A DNA stretch of 64,000 nucleotides from UBA7239 sp964509075 (GCA_964509075.1 CAZDWC010000004.1:186001-250000), one strand, 5' to 3'; positions 17,747 through 26,721 are shown, counted from the first letter of the stretch. The notes: generated from the sequence alone by a model not told the origin. Numbers and translations: made by a program.

Positions 17747-18538
17747 GTGAAAGCGATGGGCACGAAGAACGTCAGGCCCGCAGCCGTGGCCGGTTTGTTC
17801 TACCCGGCAGAGGCAGCAGCGCTTGCCGACATGGTGGGCAGGTTTTTGTCCGCACCAGCGGTGAATGTCTCGCCCAAAATGCTGATTGTGCCGCACGCCG
17901 GCTACATCTACTCCGGCGCCATTGCAGGTGTTGCCTATTCGCAATTGCAATCACCTGCAGATATTCGTCGCGTGGTGCTGCTCGGCCCCGGTCATCGCGT
18001 GGCATTGCGCGGCATGGCAGTGCCATCCGTTGATGCATTTGCCACGCCGCTCGGCACTATTGCCATTGATACGGATTTGCGTGCGAGTATCAGCAACATG
18101 CCCGGAGTAGTGGTGGATGATGCAGCGCACGTACAGGAACATGCACTGGAAGTGCAATTGCCATTCCTGCAAAAACTGCTGCAGGATTTCACCTTGCTGC
18201 CGATTGTGGTCGGTGATGCTGAACCCGAACATGTGGCTGCCGTGCTCAATCGCATCTGGGGTGGGCCGGAAACGTTGATCGTCATCAGCACGGATTTGTC
18301 GCATTACCTGCCTTACCAAACGGCACAACAGGTTGATGAGCAAACGTCGATGATGATCGAGCATTGTGATACACAGATTCATCCGCAACAGGCTTGCGGT
18401 GCGTTTCCATTGAACGGTGCACTGTTGCTGGCCAGACAAAAAGGCTTGCAGGTGCAGTGTGTCAAACTTGCCAATTCCGGTGATACTGCCGGCAGCCGTG
18501 ATCGTGTCGTGGGGTATGGTGCCTATGTCGCCACATGA
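17747..18538 (+). CDS. amrB: AmmeMemoRadiSam system protein B (Memo family)
   Basis: This 263-residue Memo-family protein is related to human MEMO1 and to class III extradiol dioxygenases. Putative metal/active-site blocks are IVPHAGYIYSG, GPGHR, EHALEVQLPFL and STDLSHYLPY. Family proteins retain a metal-like pocket, but a catalytic reaction is not established in bacteria. The GTG start follows GGAGGTGA. It overlaps the AMMECR1-family gene downstream by 14 nt, so the two are co-translated, opposite the radical SAM gene. Confidence 0.92.
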   Translation: MKAMGTKNVRPAAVAGLFYPAEAAALADMVGRFLSAPAVNVSPKMLIVPHAGYIYSGAIAGVAYSQLQSPADIRRVVLLGPGHRVALRGMAVPSVDAFATPLGTIAIDTDLRASISNMPGVVVDDAAHVQEHALEVQLPFLQKLLQDFTLLPIVVGDAEPEHVAAVLNRIWGGPETLIVISTDLSHYLPYQTAQQVDEQTSMMIEHCDTQIHPQQACGAFPLNGALLLARQKGLQVQCVKLANSGDTAGSRDRVVGYGAYVAT

Positions 18539-19103
18539 CAAAACCACGGAACTGTGTGCCGACGATGCACGCACCTTGCTGGCGATTGCGCGCAATGCCG
18601 TACAGTCTGCTGTTCGCAGCGGTGTGACGGCGTTTGTCGATACGGAAACCTTGTCGCCAGCGCTGCGCGCGCCCAGCGCCAGTTTTGTCACGCTGACACA
18701 GCATGGCAACTTGCGTGGCTGCATCGGTTCACTGCAGGCGCATCGGCCGTTGGCGGAAGATGTTGCCGCCAATGCACTGGCCAGTGCGCTGCACGATCCG
18801 CGTTTTCCGCCGGTGTCATTGCGTGAGCTGCCGGATATTCATGTGGAAGTTTCCGTGTTGAGCCCGCCGGTGGATTTTCCAGTACGCGATGAAACCGATC
18901 TGTTGCACAAGTTGCAGCCGGGCGTGCACGGCTTGATCATCAGCGACGGCGCATATCGCGCCACGTTCCTACCGGCGGTGTGGGAGCAGTTGCCAGACGC
19001 AAGACAATTTCTCGCGCATCTCAAACAGAAGGCGGGTTTGCCTGTCGATTACTGGTCACCCGGCTTGCGTTTCCAGGTCTATACCGCGCAGAAAATTCGC
19101 TGA
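18525..19103 (+). CDS. amrA: AmmeMemoRadiSam system protein A (AMMECR1 domain)
   Basis: This 192-residue protein carries the AMMECR1 signature LRGCIGSL, which contains the family's invariant cysteine. The conserved blocks DPRFPPV and GLIISDGAYRATFLPAVW are also present. The ATG at 18525 gives a length normal for the family; an ATG at 18516 is an alternative. It overlaps the Memo gene and completes the three-gene set. Biochemical function is unknown; the human orthologue is linked to Alport-syndrome-associated developmental defects. Confidence 0.92.
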   Translation: MSPHDKTTELCADDARTLLAIARNAVQSAVRSGVTAFVDTETLSPALRAPSASFVTLTQHGNLRGCIGSLQAHRPLAEDVAANALASALHDPRFPPVSLRELPDIHVEVSVLSPPVDFPVRDETDLLHKLQPGVHGLIISDGAYRATFLPAVWEQLPDARQFLAHLKQKAGLPVDYWSPGLRFQVYTAQKIR

Positions 19104-19145
19104 GCGCGGTTTTTCCGGCTGGCGTTGCCGATGCAAATCCACAAC

Positions 19146-19171
19146 AATGCGCGCCTTCCCTTGAGGGGCGC
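19146..19171 (+). terminator. Possible rho-independent terminator after the Memo-AMMECR1 operon
   Basis: GCGCC...GGCGC arms with an imperfect CCC/GGG extension are followed by TTTT, within the 94-bp gap before the DMT transporter gene. The stem is short and imperfect. Confidence 0.35.
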
Positions 19172-19197
19172 TTTTACGCGACCGCGCCGGTTCCTGC

Positions 19198-20073
19198 ATG
19201 ACTGCTTCCACATCCAGCCACTCCCTGCGTGCTGGTTACATCTTCGGTTTCATCACGGTCAGCCTCTGGGCCGGTTTTGTGCTGTTGAGCCGGCTGGCTG
19301 GTGCCAGTGGTCTCAACGGTTTTGATCTCACTGCACTGCGCTTTGGCGTAGCCTCGCTGCTGCTGTTGCCGGCATGGCTGTTCTGGAAGCGCGTGCCGCT
19401 GTTCGATCGCCATGTGCTCGGGCTGGCTGCCACCGGCGGCATCGGTTATTCCGTTATGGTGTACTCCGCCTTTCATTTCGCTCCCGCCTCGCACGGGGCG
19501 GTGTTGATCTCGGGTATCCTGCCGTTCTTTGTCACTCTACTAGCTTGGCTGATCTTGCATGAGCAGCCGAGCAGCAGACGTCTGCTGGCGCTGGCGATAA
19601 TCGGTGCCGGGGTGATCAGCATGGCTTTCTACAGCATGAGCAATTTGCACGAAAGCTGGCCCGGCGATCTGATGATGATCGGTGCCTCGTGCTTGTGGGG
19701 CTTGTACACCGTACTGGTAAAGCGCTGGGGCAAAACCCCGTGGGAAGTGACCATCGGCGGCGGTCTTATGTCGGCCTTCTTCTATCTGCCCGTCTATGTG
19801 CTGTTACTGCCCAAGGGTCTACCGACAGCGCCGTGGACCGCCATTCTCATTCAAGGTTTCTTTCAAGGTGTGATGGTGGTGATTGTCGCCATGCTCTGTT
19901 TCATGCAGGCCATGGCACGACTGGGGCCAACCCGTCTGGGCGCAGTCATGGCCACCGTACCCGGCATCGCTGGCCTCGGGGCCGTACTGGTGCTGCATGA
20001 ACCCTTCTCGTGGCTGCTGGTGCTCGGCCTGCTGCTCACCAGCGGTGGTGCCTGGCTAGGCGCCCGCAGTTAA
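19198..20073 (+). CDS. EamA/DMT-family transporter
   Basis: This 291-residue inner-membrane protein has about ten hydrophobic helices in two EamA repeats. Typical motifs are ITVSLWAGFVLLSRL, LTALRFGVASLLLLPAWL, and GASCLWGLYTVLVKRWGKT at the start of the second repeat. DMT members export amino acids, nucleosides or drugs, and this substrate is not predictable. It follows the Memo-AMMECR1 genes on the same strand after a 94-bp gap, so it may be a separate unit. Confidence 0.9.
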   Translation: MTASTSSHSLRAGYIFGFITVSLWAGFVLLSRLAGASGLNGFDLTALRFGVASLLLLPAWLFWKRVPLFDRHVLGLAATGGIGYSVMVYSAFHFAPASHGAVLISGILPFFVTLLAWLILHEQPSSRRLLALAIIGAGVISMAFYSMSNLHESWPGDLMMIGASCLWGLYTVLVKRWGKTPWEVTIGGGLMSAFFYLPVYVLLLPKGLPTAPWTAILIQGFFQGVMVVIVAMLCFMQAMARLGPTRLGAVMATVPGIAGLGAVLVLHEPFSWLLVLGLLLTSGGAWLGARS

Positions 20074-20178
20074 CGATTGCCTGCCCGCAAAGACTGAGGC
20101 AATTCGCACTGGTGCCCGAGCCACAAACCGGGGAAAATGGCCGCCCTGAATCTTCTCTCGTATTAGCAGGAGCCTGCC

Positions 20179-21369
20179 GTGGACTTCGAATTCAGCACCG
20201 AACAGCAGCAATTCATCAGTGATGTGCGCGCTTTTCTCGCCGATGAAGCGAAAAAGCCTTACGCGAAAGAAGTGATGAGCCCGGATCGCGAGGCTGACTC
20301 CATGCTGTCCGACAGCCCCGAGCGTCGTGCATTCAACAAGCAGCTGGCTGCGAAGCGTTTTCTCGGCATGAGCTGGCCGGTGGAATTCGGCGGCCAGGCC
20401 AAAGAGGGGATCTTCGAATATCTGGTCAATGAAGAGCTGGCCTCGGTTGGCGCGCCGCTGATCGGCAAGGGCGTAGGCTGCGTAGGCAAGACACTGATCC
20501 GCCACGGTTCGGAAAAACAGAAAGCCGAATTCCTGCCGCAGATCCTGAATGCCGATATCGAATTCTGTCTCGGCTATTCCGAGCCTGGTGCGGGCTCCGA
20601 CCTCGCTTCGCTGAAACTGAAAGCTGAAAAAATCGACGGCGGCTGGAAAGTCAACGGCCAGAAAATCTTCAACACCTCCGCGCACTTTGCCGAGTGGTAC
20701 TGGCTCGCCGCGCGCACCGATTTTGAAGCAGCCAAACACAAAGGCATTTCCCTGTTCCTGATTCCCATGAACTCCGCCGGCATCACCGTGCGCGAAATCA
20801 AGACCATGGGCGATCACCGCACCAACGAAGTGTTTTTTGATGACGTGTTCGTGCCGGATGATGCGCTGGTCGGCGAACTGAACAAAGGCTGGGTGTACAT
20901 CTGCGAAGCACTCGACTACGAACGCTTCACCCTGTACACCGTTGGCCCGTTGCAGAAAAAATTCGAAGTGTTCGTTGACATGATCAAGGGCGAAACCCGC
21001 GATGGTCAGCCACTGAAAAATGATCCGCATGTGCGCAAGCTTGTCGCACAACTGTCAACGGATCTGGAAACCGCTGTGATGTTGCAACGCCGCGTGATTG
21101 CCGCCGCCTGTAAAGGTGGCGTGCCAACGGTTGAAGCAGCCATGTGCAAACTGTACAGCACACAACTTGGTCAACGCCTCGCCAATGCCGCGCTCGATAT
21201 TCTCGGCCCGAGCAGCATGCTGCACGAAGGTGTGGAGCACGCGCCTTGCCACGGCAAGTGGGAACACTCGCTGCGCGCCACGGCGCTGGACACCATCGGT
21301 GGCGGCACATCAGAAGTGCAGAAAAACATCATTGCTCGCCGCGGACTTGAACTGCCGCTGGTGATGTAA
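20179..21369 (+). CDS. Acyl-CoA dehydrogenase
   Basis: This 396-residue FAD enzyme introduces an alpha-beta double bond into an acyl-CoA. The FAD/substrate block reads FCLGYSEPGAGSDLASL, and GGWKVNGQKIFNT and TIGGGTSEVQKNIIARRG are signature regions. The GTG start follows AGGAG. Two small hot-dog hydratase genes lie downstream after a repeat, so the three could perform consecutive dehydrogenation and hydration steps. Its GGGTSEVQ motif resembles FadE proteins of sterol or branched-chain catabolism rather than FadE of E. coli. Substrate is unknown. Confidence 0.93.
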   Translation: MDFEFSTEQQQFISDVRAFLADEAKKPYAKEVMSPDREADSMLSDSPERRAFNKQLAAKRFLGMSWPVEFGGQAKEGIFEYLVNEELASVGAPLIGKGVGCVGKTLIRHGSEKQKAEFLPQILNADIEFCLGYSEPGAGSDLASLKLKAEKIDGGWKVNGQKIFNTSAHFAEWYWLAARTDFEAAKHKGISLFLIPMNSAGITVREIKTMGDHRTNEVFFDDVFVPDDALVGELNKGWVYICEALDYERFTLYTVGPLQKKFEVFVDMIKGETRDGQPLKNDPHVRKLVAQLSTDLETAVMLQRRVIAAACKGGVPTVEAAMCKLYSTQLGQRLANAALDILGPSSMLHEGVEHAPCHGKWEHSLRATALDTIGGGTSEVQKNIIARRGLELPLVM

Positions 21370-21380
21370 AAGGGAAACAC

Positions 21381-21520
21381 AACCCCCTCCCCGCTACGCG
21401 GGACTCCCCCTCGCTGAGGGGGAGAGTTCACCTCCACTATTACGGCGCCTACCCTTTTCAGGGGGGGGGTAAAACTCTCCCCCTCAGCGAGGGGGAGTGC
21501 CCCGCAGGGGCGAGGGGGTA
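21381..21520. repeat. Inverted pair of REP-like elements
   Basis: Two copies of the unit also found at 4893-4940 face each other. One, on the minus strand, is at 21381-21428, and the other, on the plus strand, is at about 21474-21520. Each contains a CTCCCCCT...AGGGGGAG hairpin and a CCCCGC...GCGGGG-type arm. The 45-bp spacer includes a run of nine G. The pair fills the gap between the acyl-CoA dehydrogenase gene and the first hydratase gene. Confidence 0.75.
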
Positions 21521-21557
21521 TTGTTGCTCGCGGCGACGGAATTTAAAGGAAAACTGA

Positions 21558-22049
21558 ATGACTGATCTCCCGCAACAAATCCAGGACTGGCTCGGCAAGG
21601 TTGTCGTCGTCGATGACGCAGAAGTCGCTGTCGAGCAGTCGCTGATCGAAAATTTCTGTTCTGCTGTCGAAGACGGCAATCCGCGCTACTGGGAAGAAGG
21701 CATTTCGCCACCGGGGATGTTGAGTGCGTACAACCGCCCGCACCCGTGGACGCCTGCGCGCGGCGACAAACCGCTCAATCGCCCGCTGGAATTGCATTTC
21801 CGTGTGAAAGATCTGCTCGATCTGCCGCGTGGCATTGTGGTGGAACTCGCGTTTGAATTCGGTGTGCCGGTGCGCGTAGGCGATCGCCTGCGCGCCGAGC
21901 AAAGTCTGCGCGAAGTGAGCGACTTGAAAACCAACAAGCTCGGCACGGGCCGCAACTGGACCATCGACGTGACCTACAAGAACCAGCGCGGTGAAGTGGC
22001 AGGCGTGGAGACACTGAGTTTCTTCGGCTACCGGAGGGATGCGAAATGA
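21558..22049 (+). CDS. MaoC-like N-terminal (FAS1-like dehydratase) hot-dog protein
   Basis: This 163-residue protein matches the FAS1-like dehydratase domain found at the N-terminus of large MaoC enzymes. It has an N-terminal helix region, the conserved ISPPGMLSAYNRP segment and RPLELHFRVKDLLDLPRG. The usual MaoC Asp/His pair is not evident, so this is probably the structural, non-catalytic half of a two-chain enoyl-CoA hydratase. It overlaps the next gene as ATGA. AAGGA precedes the start. Confidence 0.85.
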   Translation: MTDLPQQIQDWLGKVVVVDDAEVAVEQSLIENFCSAVEDGNPRYWEEGISPPGMLSAYNRPHPWTPARGDKPLNRPLELHFRVKDLLDLPRGIVVELAFEFGVPVRVGDRLRAEQSLREVSDLKTNKLGTGRNWTIDVTYKNQRGEVAGVETLSFFGYRRDAK

Positions 22050-22474
22050 GCGCGCAAACCATGAACGGGAAAACCCTGCTGGCTGCCGACATTCATGTGG
22101 GCGACACGCTGCCGGAACTGCGCGTCACCATGACCGCACAGAAAATCATCAGCGCCGCCGCTGCCACGCGCGATTGGCAACCAATACATCACGACCATGA
22201 GGCCGCGCAAAAAGCCGGCTTGCGCGGTGTGATTCTCAACTCGCCGTCACAGGCGGGCTGGATTTCGAAATTCGTCACAGACTGGGCTGGTCCGCAGGCG
22301 CAGATCAAGCGCATGGCGTTCAAGATGAAGGATTCGATTTGTCCCGGTGATGCACTGAGCATCAGCGGTGAAATCACTGGCAAGGATGGCAAAGTGCTGA
22401 CAGCTGTTATCAGACTGACCGTGGCTGAAACCCTGAAAACCAGCGCCGACGTAACGTTTCTGTTGCCAGCCTGA
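22046..22474 (+). CDS. MaoC-family hydratase, catalytic half
   Basis: This 142-residue hot-dog protein retains the MaoC catalytic block RDWQPIHHDHEAAQKAG, with Asp and His expected to add water across an enoyl-CoA double bond, usually giving an R-hydroxyacyl-CoA. It is translationally coupled to the preceding FAS1-like subunit, which suggests a heteromeric hydratase like the split MaoC pairs of steroid side-chain degradation. It ends 1 nt before the end of the convergent kinase gene. Confidence 0.88.
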   Translation: MSAQTMNGKTLLAADIHVGDTLPELRVTMTAQKIISAAAATRDWQPIHHDHEAAQKAGLRGVILNSPSQAGWISKFVTDWAGPQAQIKRMAFKMKDSICPGDALSISGEITGKDGKVLTAVIRLTVAETLKTSADVTFLLPA

Positions 22475-24502
22475 TCAGGCAAGGGGTCGCGGCGCGTCGT
22501 CTTCACGGCGCAACGTCATGGTCGGCACGTCATCATACAAGACGTGTATTTCTGCCAGCGGCAATTGCAGTTCCATCCAGAAATGTGAGCCGCGGCCTTC
22601 GGCACTATCCACATGAATGCTGCCCTGCATCATGTCTACCAATCGCCGGCAAATCACCAGCCCCAGGCCGCTGCCGCCATAGTGGCGCGTGGTGGTGGAA
22701 TCTGCCTGACTGAACGGCTGGAACAGGCGCGACATTTTTTCAGGTGCAATGCCGATGCCGGTATCCTGCACGCCGATATGCAAATGCGCCAGACCGTTTT
22801 CTTCTCGTCCGGCAACCGTCAGTACAACCTGCCCGGATGAGGTGAACTTGATGGCGTTGCCCAGCAGGTTCATGACAATCTGCCGCAATCGCGTGCTGTC
22901 ACCGATAACCTGCTGTGGACAATCGGGCTGGTAGTGATACTGCACGTCCAGTTGCTTGGTTTTTGCAGCGCCTCGCATCAACTGCACGACATCGGCCAGT
23001 TCGTTTTCCAGATTGAAGGCACGCAACTCCAGCTCCAGTCGTCCGGCTTCGATTTTGGAGAAGTCGAGAATATCGTTGAGTATTTCCAGCAGGGCATTGC
23101 CGGAACGGTGAATGGTTTCCACCTGCTTGCGCTGTTTGTCCGTGAGCTCACCGCGTGCCAGTACCTGCGCCATGCCGATCACGCCGTTCAATGGCGTGCG
23201 AATTTCATGACTCATCATCGCCAGAAATTCGCTTTTGGTTTGCGAGGCCGACTCTGCGGTCTGCTTCGCTTCCCGCAATTGCTGCTCGGCGTGCTTGTTG
23301 GCTGAAATGTCATGCGCCACACCCAGACAGCCGATCGCTTCGCCGTTGTCGCCCCAGATAATGGAGACCGTCAGCAAGACCGGTATGCGCGTGCCATCCT
23401 TGCGTATGTATGTCCACTCATGCGTTTCCGGCGTTTTCAGCAACAGACATTTGAGTACAAACACATTGAAATCTGCTGCAACTGGTGTACCCAGCTCAAC
23501 TGTCAACTGTTCCGCGCGCGTTTTTACTTCCGTCGCATCATGAAAAATACCTGGCTGGTATTTGCCCTGCAATTCTTCCGCACGATACCCAAGCATTTGT
23601 TCTGCATGGGGATTAAATAACTGAATAATGCCGTCGGTATCGGTGGCAATGATGGCCGCGCCGGCGCTGGCTAGTATGGCCTGCTGCATCAACGCTTGCT
23701 GCCGCAATAATAACTCAGCGTGATTGCGCTCGGATTCTTCTTCTTCCAGTTCGTCAAACATGGCATTCAATGTCAATGCCAACCATGTCAGTTCGTCATC
23801 ACCAAAGGTTTCTGCTCTTGCAGTACGATTGCCATTATTGCGCTCAGCAATGGCCAAGGCGATGGCGTGTGTGCCACGCAATACGTAGTGGTGCAGGAGC
23901 CACCACACCAGTAACGCGCCCAGGATTGTTGCCAGTATCATTGTTCCGGCCATTTCCCAGGTTCTTCGCAATTGCTCTGCACGCAGTGCAGTGGTGTCCA
24001 TGTGCACCAGTATTGCGCCGTGCAACAGCACATCGCCTTCCATATTGCGATTTCTTTTCAGCAAAGGCATGCCAATTTCTGCAATATTTTTATCTATGTA
24101 GAAGTGCATGATGCTTTTTTTGTCTCGTGAAATCTCCTGCGTATCTTTAATAATCTCCGCGTCATCCACATTCGTCACCAACTCGTGGTTCCATTCATGT
24201 CTTGTGCCGGCATATATCCGTTGTGGTTCACCTGCAACTACCATGATCATCGAGATTTCCGGTTCGCTGCCCAGTTGGTCAACCAGGCGCTGCAACTCGG
24301 CAATCGACGATACGGAATCTGCTGCATAGTTAATGGCATTGGTGACCAGCTCTCCCTGCATGCGCACACGTTCATGCAAGGAATGATTGAAATCCTTCAG
24401 CAGCCATATCGTCAGCAGGATTTGCAGCAATATCCAGCCTGCCAGCAATGGCAGGATAATTTTCTGACTGAGTGTCAGATGCAGGGGCATACGCATGCTC
24501 AT
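22475..24502 (-). CDS. Membrane sensor histidine kinase with PAS domain
   Basis: This 675-residue inner-membrane kinase has TM1 near 13-34, a periplasmic sensor of about 150 residues, TM2 near 188-208 (TMILATILGALLVWWLL), HAMP and coiled coil. A PAS/PAC pair spans about 265-400, the HisKA box is MMSHEIRTPLNG, and the ATPase domain has NLLGNAIKFT, DTGIGIAP and GGSGLGL. It has no receiver domain. Its start overlaps the stop of a substrate-binding lipoprotein gene as ATGA, so the lipoprotein is a likely sensory partner. The cognate regulator is not in the window. Confidence 0.92.
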   Translation of the reverse strand: MSMRMPLHLTLSQKIILPLLAGWILLQILLTIWLLKDFNHSLHERVRMQGELVTNAINYAADSVSSIAELQRLVDQLGSEPEISMIMVVAGEPQRIYAGTRHEWNHELVTNVDDAEIIKDTQEISRDKKSIMHFYIDKNIAEIGMPLLKRNRNMEGDVLLHGAILVHMDTTALRAEQLRRTWEMAGTMILATILGALLVWWLLHHYVLRGTHAIALAIAERNNGNRTARAETFGDDELTWLALTLNAMFDELEEEESERNHAELLLRQQALMQQAILASAGAAIIATDTDGIIQLFNPHAEQMLGYRAEELQGKYQPGIFHDATEVKTRAEQLTVELGTPVAADFNVFVLKCLLLKTPETHEWTYIRKDGTRIPVLLTVSIIWGDNGEAIGCLGVAHDISANKHAEQQLREAKQTAESASQTKSEFLAMMSHEIRTPLNGVIGMAQVLARGELTDKQRKQVETIHRSGNALLEILNDILDFSKIEAGRLELELRAFNLENELADVVQLMRGAAKTKQLDVQYHYQPDCPQQVIGDSTRLRQIVMNLLGNAIKFTSSGQVVLTVAGREENGLAHLHIGVQDTGIGIAPEKMSRLFQPFSQADSTTTRHYGGSGLGLVICRRLVDMMQGSIHVDSAEGRGSHFWMELQLPLAEIHVLYDDVPTMTLRREDDAPRPLA

Positions 24503-25485
24503 GGCAGCACTGCCACCGCGCGCAGCGGAGCCGGGTTGATCATGCTTTCGACGGGCAGCTCTGTTTCCAGCTGCCCTGTCTGCTGCATAACGGTTTTCAC
24601 CGTTTGCATGGCAGACAACAGCTTGCCCTGTTCGCCAAAATATTCCTGCTGGGCTGAGCGGGGCAGCATGTGTATGCCTTGTTGCAAGGCATCGTGAAAC
24701 GCCTGCGCGCTCAGGCCTTCGCGATTGCCCATGACGGCGTAGGCCTCGTCCGGATGCTGGCGGGCATATTCCATGGCGCGATATGTCGCGCGGATGATGG
24801 CTGATGCCTTTTCCGGATGTTGTTGTAGCATGGTGTTGTCCAGTGCGAGTACGTCGATCACTTCGTCGGGAATGTCGGCACTGCTGAACACCGTGTTGAT
24901 ACCCGGCTGCTGCTGCAACCCCAGAGCTTCCGGCGGATAGGTAACAATGGCATCGATGGTTTGCTGTCTGAACATTTCAGCCAGGGATGACTGGTCGGAA
25001 ACGACCATTTGCACATCCTGTAATTGCAGGCCGGCTTTTTCCAGCGAACGCACCAGCATGAACACGCCCAGTGAAGCCACTTCCAGCCCGACGCGCCGCC
25101 CTTTCAGTTGCGCCACACTGGAAATGCCTTGTTGCGCCATGATCACATCACTGCCATTGGAGTAGTCCAGCACCAGAAAGATCTGCGCATGTCGTCGGCT
25201 ATCTTTCTGGGCCTGCAGGACTTCCGCCAGTGTCGCAGCCATGCCGTCGATCTTGCCGCGTTCAAAGGCGGCAGGAGTATCGGACAGCGAGCCTAATTGG
25301 AGCAGCTGCACGTTGACACCTTCTTCGCGGAAGAAACCCTTCTGCTCGGCCAGGAACAGGAACTCATAACCCGGCCAGGCATTGATACTGATGCGTATCG
25401 GTGCCTGCTCTTTGGTGCAGGATGGCAATATTGCCAGCAAAACCCATCCCGCAATGACTTTCCTGAACACGCTCTTGCCCTGCAC
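24499..25485 (-). CDS. Orphan ABC-type substrate-binding lipoprotein (SsuA/THI5-like)
   Basis: This 328-residue periplasmic binding protein has a lipobox-like ILPSC after the N-terminal hydrophobic segment, so it is probably lipid-anchored. The family blocks are ISINAWPGYEFLFLAEQKGFF, GKIDGMAATLAEVL and GRRVGLEVASLGVFML, as in nitrate/sulfonate/taurine or thiamine-precursor binding proteins. No permease or ATPase gene lies nearby. It overlaps a sensor-kinase gene, pointing to ligand presentation to that kinase. A GTG at 25470 is an alternative start. The ligand is unknown. Confidence 0.88.
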   Translation of the reverse strand: MQGKSVFRKVIAGWVLLAILPSCTKEQAPIRISINAWPGYEFLFLAEQKGFFREEGVNVQLLQLGSLSDTPAAFERGKIDGMAATLAEVLQAQKDSRRHAQIFLVLDYSNGSDVIMAQQGISSVAQLKGRRVGLEVASLGVFMLVRSLEKAGLQLQDVQMVVSDQSSLAEMFRQQTIDAIVTYPPEALGLQQQPGINTVFSSADIPDEVIDVLALDNTMLQQHPEKASAIIRATYRAMEYARQHPDEAYAVMGNREGLSAQAFHDALQQGIHMLPRSAQQEYFGEQGKLLSAMQTVKTVMQQTGQLETELPVESMINPAPLRAVAVLP

Positions 25486-25530
25486 AAATCGCCTGTGTTC
25501 AGTATGGTTGAGCGTTTGGAATTTGCCGGT

Positions 25531-26721
25531 TCAGTGCCTGGCGTGCATGATCAGCAGCGCCAGCACTGCCAGTGTTGCACCGGCGGCAAATGTGTATGGC
25601 GCGCCGTAGTGATCCCACACCAACCCGGCGATGCCGCCGCCGATCAGCAGGGCGATGCCCGACAGCAGGTTGAACACACCAAATGCCGTGCCGCGCAGGT
25701 CCACGGGCGCGGTTTCCGCCACCATGGCGGCGAGCAGGCCCTGGGTGGCGCCCATGTGCAGCCCCCACAGCGCCACGCCCAGCCATACCTGCCAACCGCT
25801 GGCCCACTGTGCCAGTACGGCGTCGGTCGCGATCAGCAGCAGCAATCCACCCGTGAGCAAGGTCTTGTGCGGCAGGCTATCGGCCAGCCTGCCCAACGGG
25901 TAGGCAGAGACGGCATAGACCACGTTCATCACCACCAGAACCATCGGCAGGTTTGTCAGTGCCAACCCTCCCTGTTGCACACGCAATACCAGAAAGGCTT
26001 CGTTGAAGCGCGCAAGCGTAAACAGGCCGCCAAACAACACCACTTGCCAGTAGGCGGGTGACAGGCGCCGCAAACTGGCGAGCGACAACGGGTTGCCGGC
26101 AACGGACTTCACCTGCCCTGCAGGTTCCTGCACGCCCCAGTACAGGATGGCGACCGATACCAGCCCCGGTATTGCCGCCACCCAGAACACGGCGCGCATG
26201 TTGCCGGCCCACAAAGCCATCAACCCCAGTGCGGTCAATGGGCCGAGAATGGCGCCGATGCTGTCCAGTGCCTGCCGCAAACCGTAGGCAGCACCGCGCA
26301 GGGTCTGTGGCGTGATATCAGCTACCAGTGCATCGCGCGGGCCGCCGCGTATGCCTTTGCCGGTGCGGTCGATACCGTGGGCGATCAGCACCTGCAAAGG
26401 CGAGCCGGCCAGTGCGAACAGTGGCTTCGTCAGTGCAGCCAGACCATAGCCTGCAAGGGCCAGCGGTTTGCGCTTGCCGAGACGGTCCGAGAGTGGGCCG
26501 GAAATGATTTTGACGATGAGCGCCATGGCTTCACCGAAACCTGTAATTAGGCCGATCAGCAGGGCGCTGGCGCCCAGTTCGCTGGAGAGAAACGCCGGCA
26601 GCAGGCTGTGCACCATCTCGGACGCCACATCGCCAAACAGGCTGACGAAGCCCAGGGCCCAGATGGCGGGTGGCAAGCGGCTACTGGTGGTTACACAGTT
26701 TCGGGTAGTGGCATCGGGCAT
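25531..26721 (-). CDS. MFS transporter
   Basis: This 396-residue membrane protein has about twelve helices. The MFS loop motif is visible in GPLSDRLGKRKPLALAGYG, and related sequences are GPRDALVADITPQTLRGAAYGLRQALDS and SAYPLGRLADSLPHKTLL. It resembles drug or metabolite efflux members of the family. It lies between the hybrid-kinase gene and the binding-protein/kinase pair on the same strand, with 45-47 nt gaps, so co-expression is possible. Substrate is unknown. Confidence 0.9.
   Translation of the reverse strand: MPDATTRNCVTTSSRLPPAIWALGFVSLFGDVASEMVHSLLPAFLSSELGASALLIGLITGFGEAMALIVKIISGPLSDRLGKRKPLALAGYGLAALTKPLFALAGSPLQVLIAHGIDRTGKGIRGGPRDALVADITPQTLRGAAYGLRQALDSIGAILGPLTALGLMALWAGNMRAVFWVAAIPGLVSVAILYWGVQEPAGQVKSVAGNPLSLASLRRLSPAYWQVVLFGGLFTLARFNEAFLVLRVQQGGLALTNLPMVLVVMNVVYAVSAYPLGRLADSLPHKTLLTGGLLLLIATDAVLAQWASGWQVWLGVALWGLHMGATQGLLAAMVAETAPVDLRGTAFGVFNLLSGIALLIGGGIAGLVWDHYGAPYTFAAGATLAVLALLIMHARH

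Noticed and set aside
20056..21051. Long open frame (331 codons) antisense to the acyl-CoA dehydrogenase gene
   Set aside because: It lies wholly opposite a well-conserved gene and has no domain or ribosome site; it is a codon-phase shadow in GC-rich DNA.
24499..26721. Reading the binding lipoprotein and MFS protein as one transporter
   Set aside because: MFS carriers do not use ABC-type binding proteins; a 45-nt gap and different families argue for separate roles.
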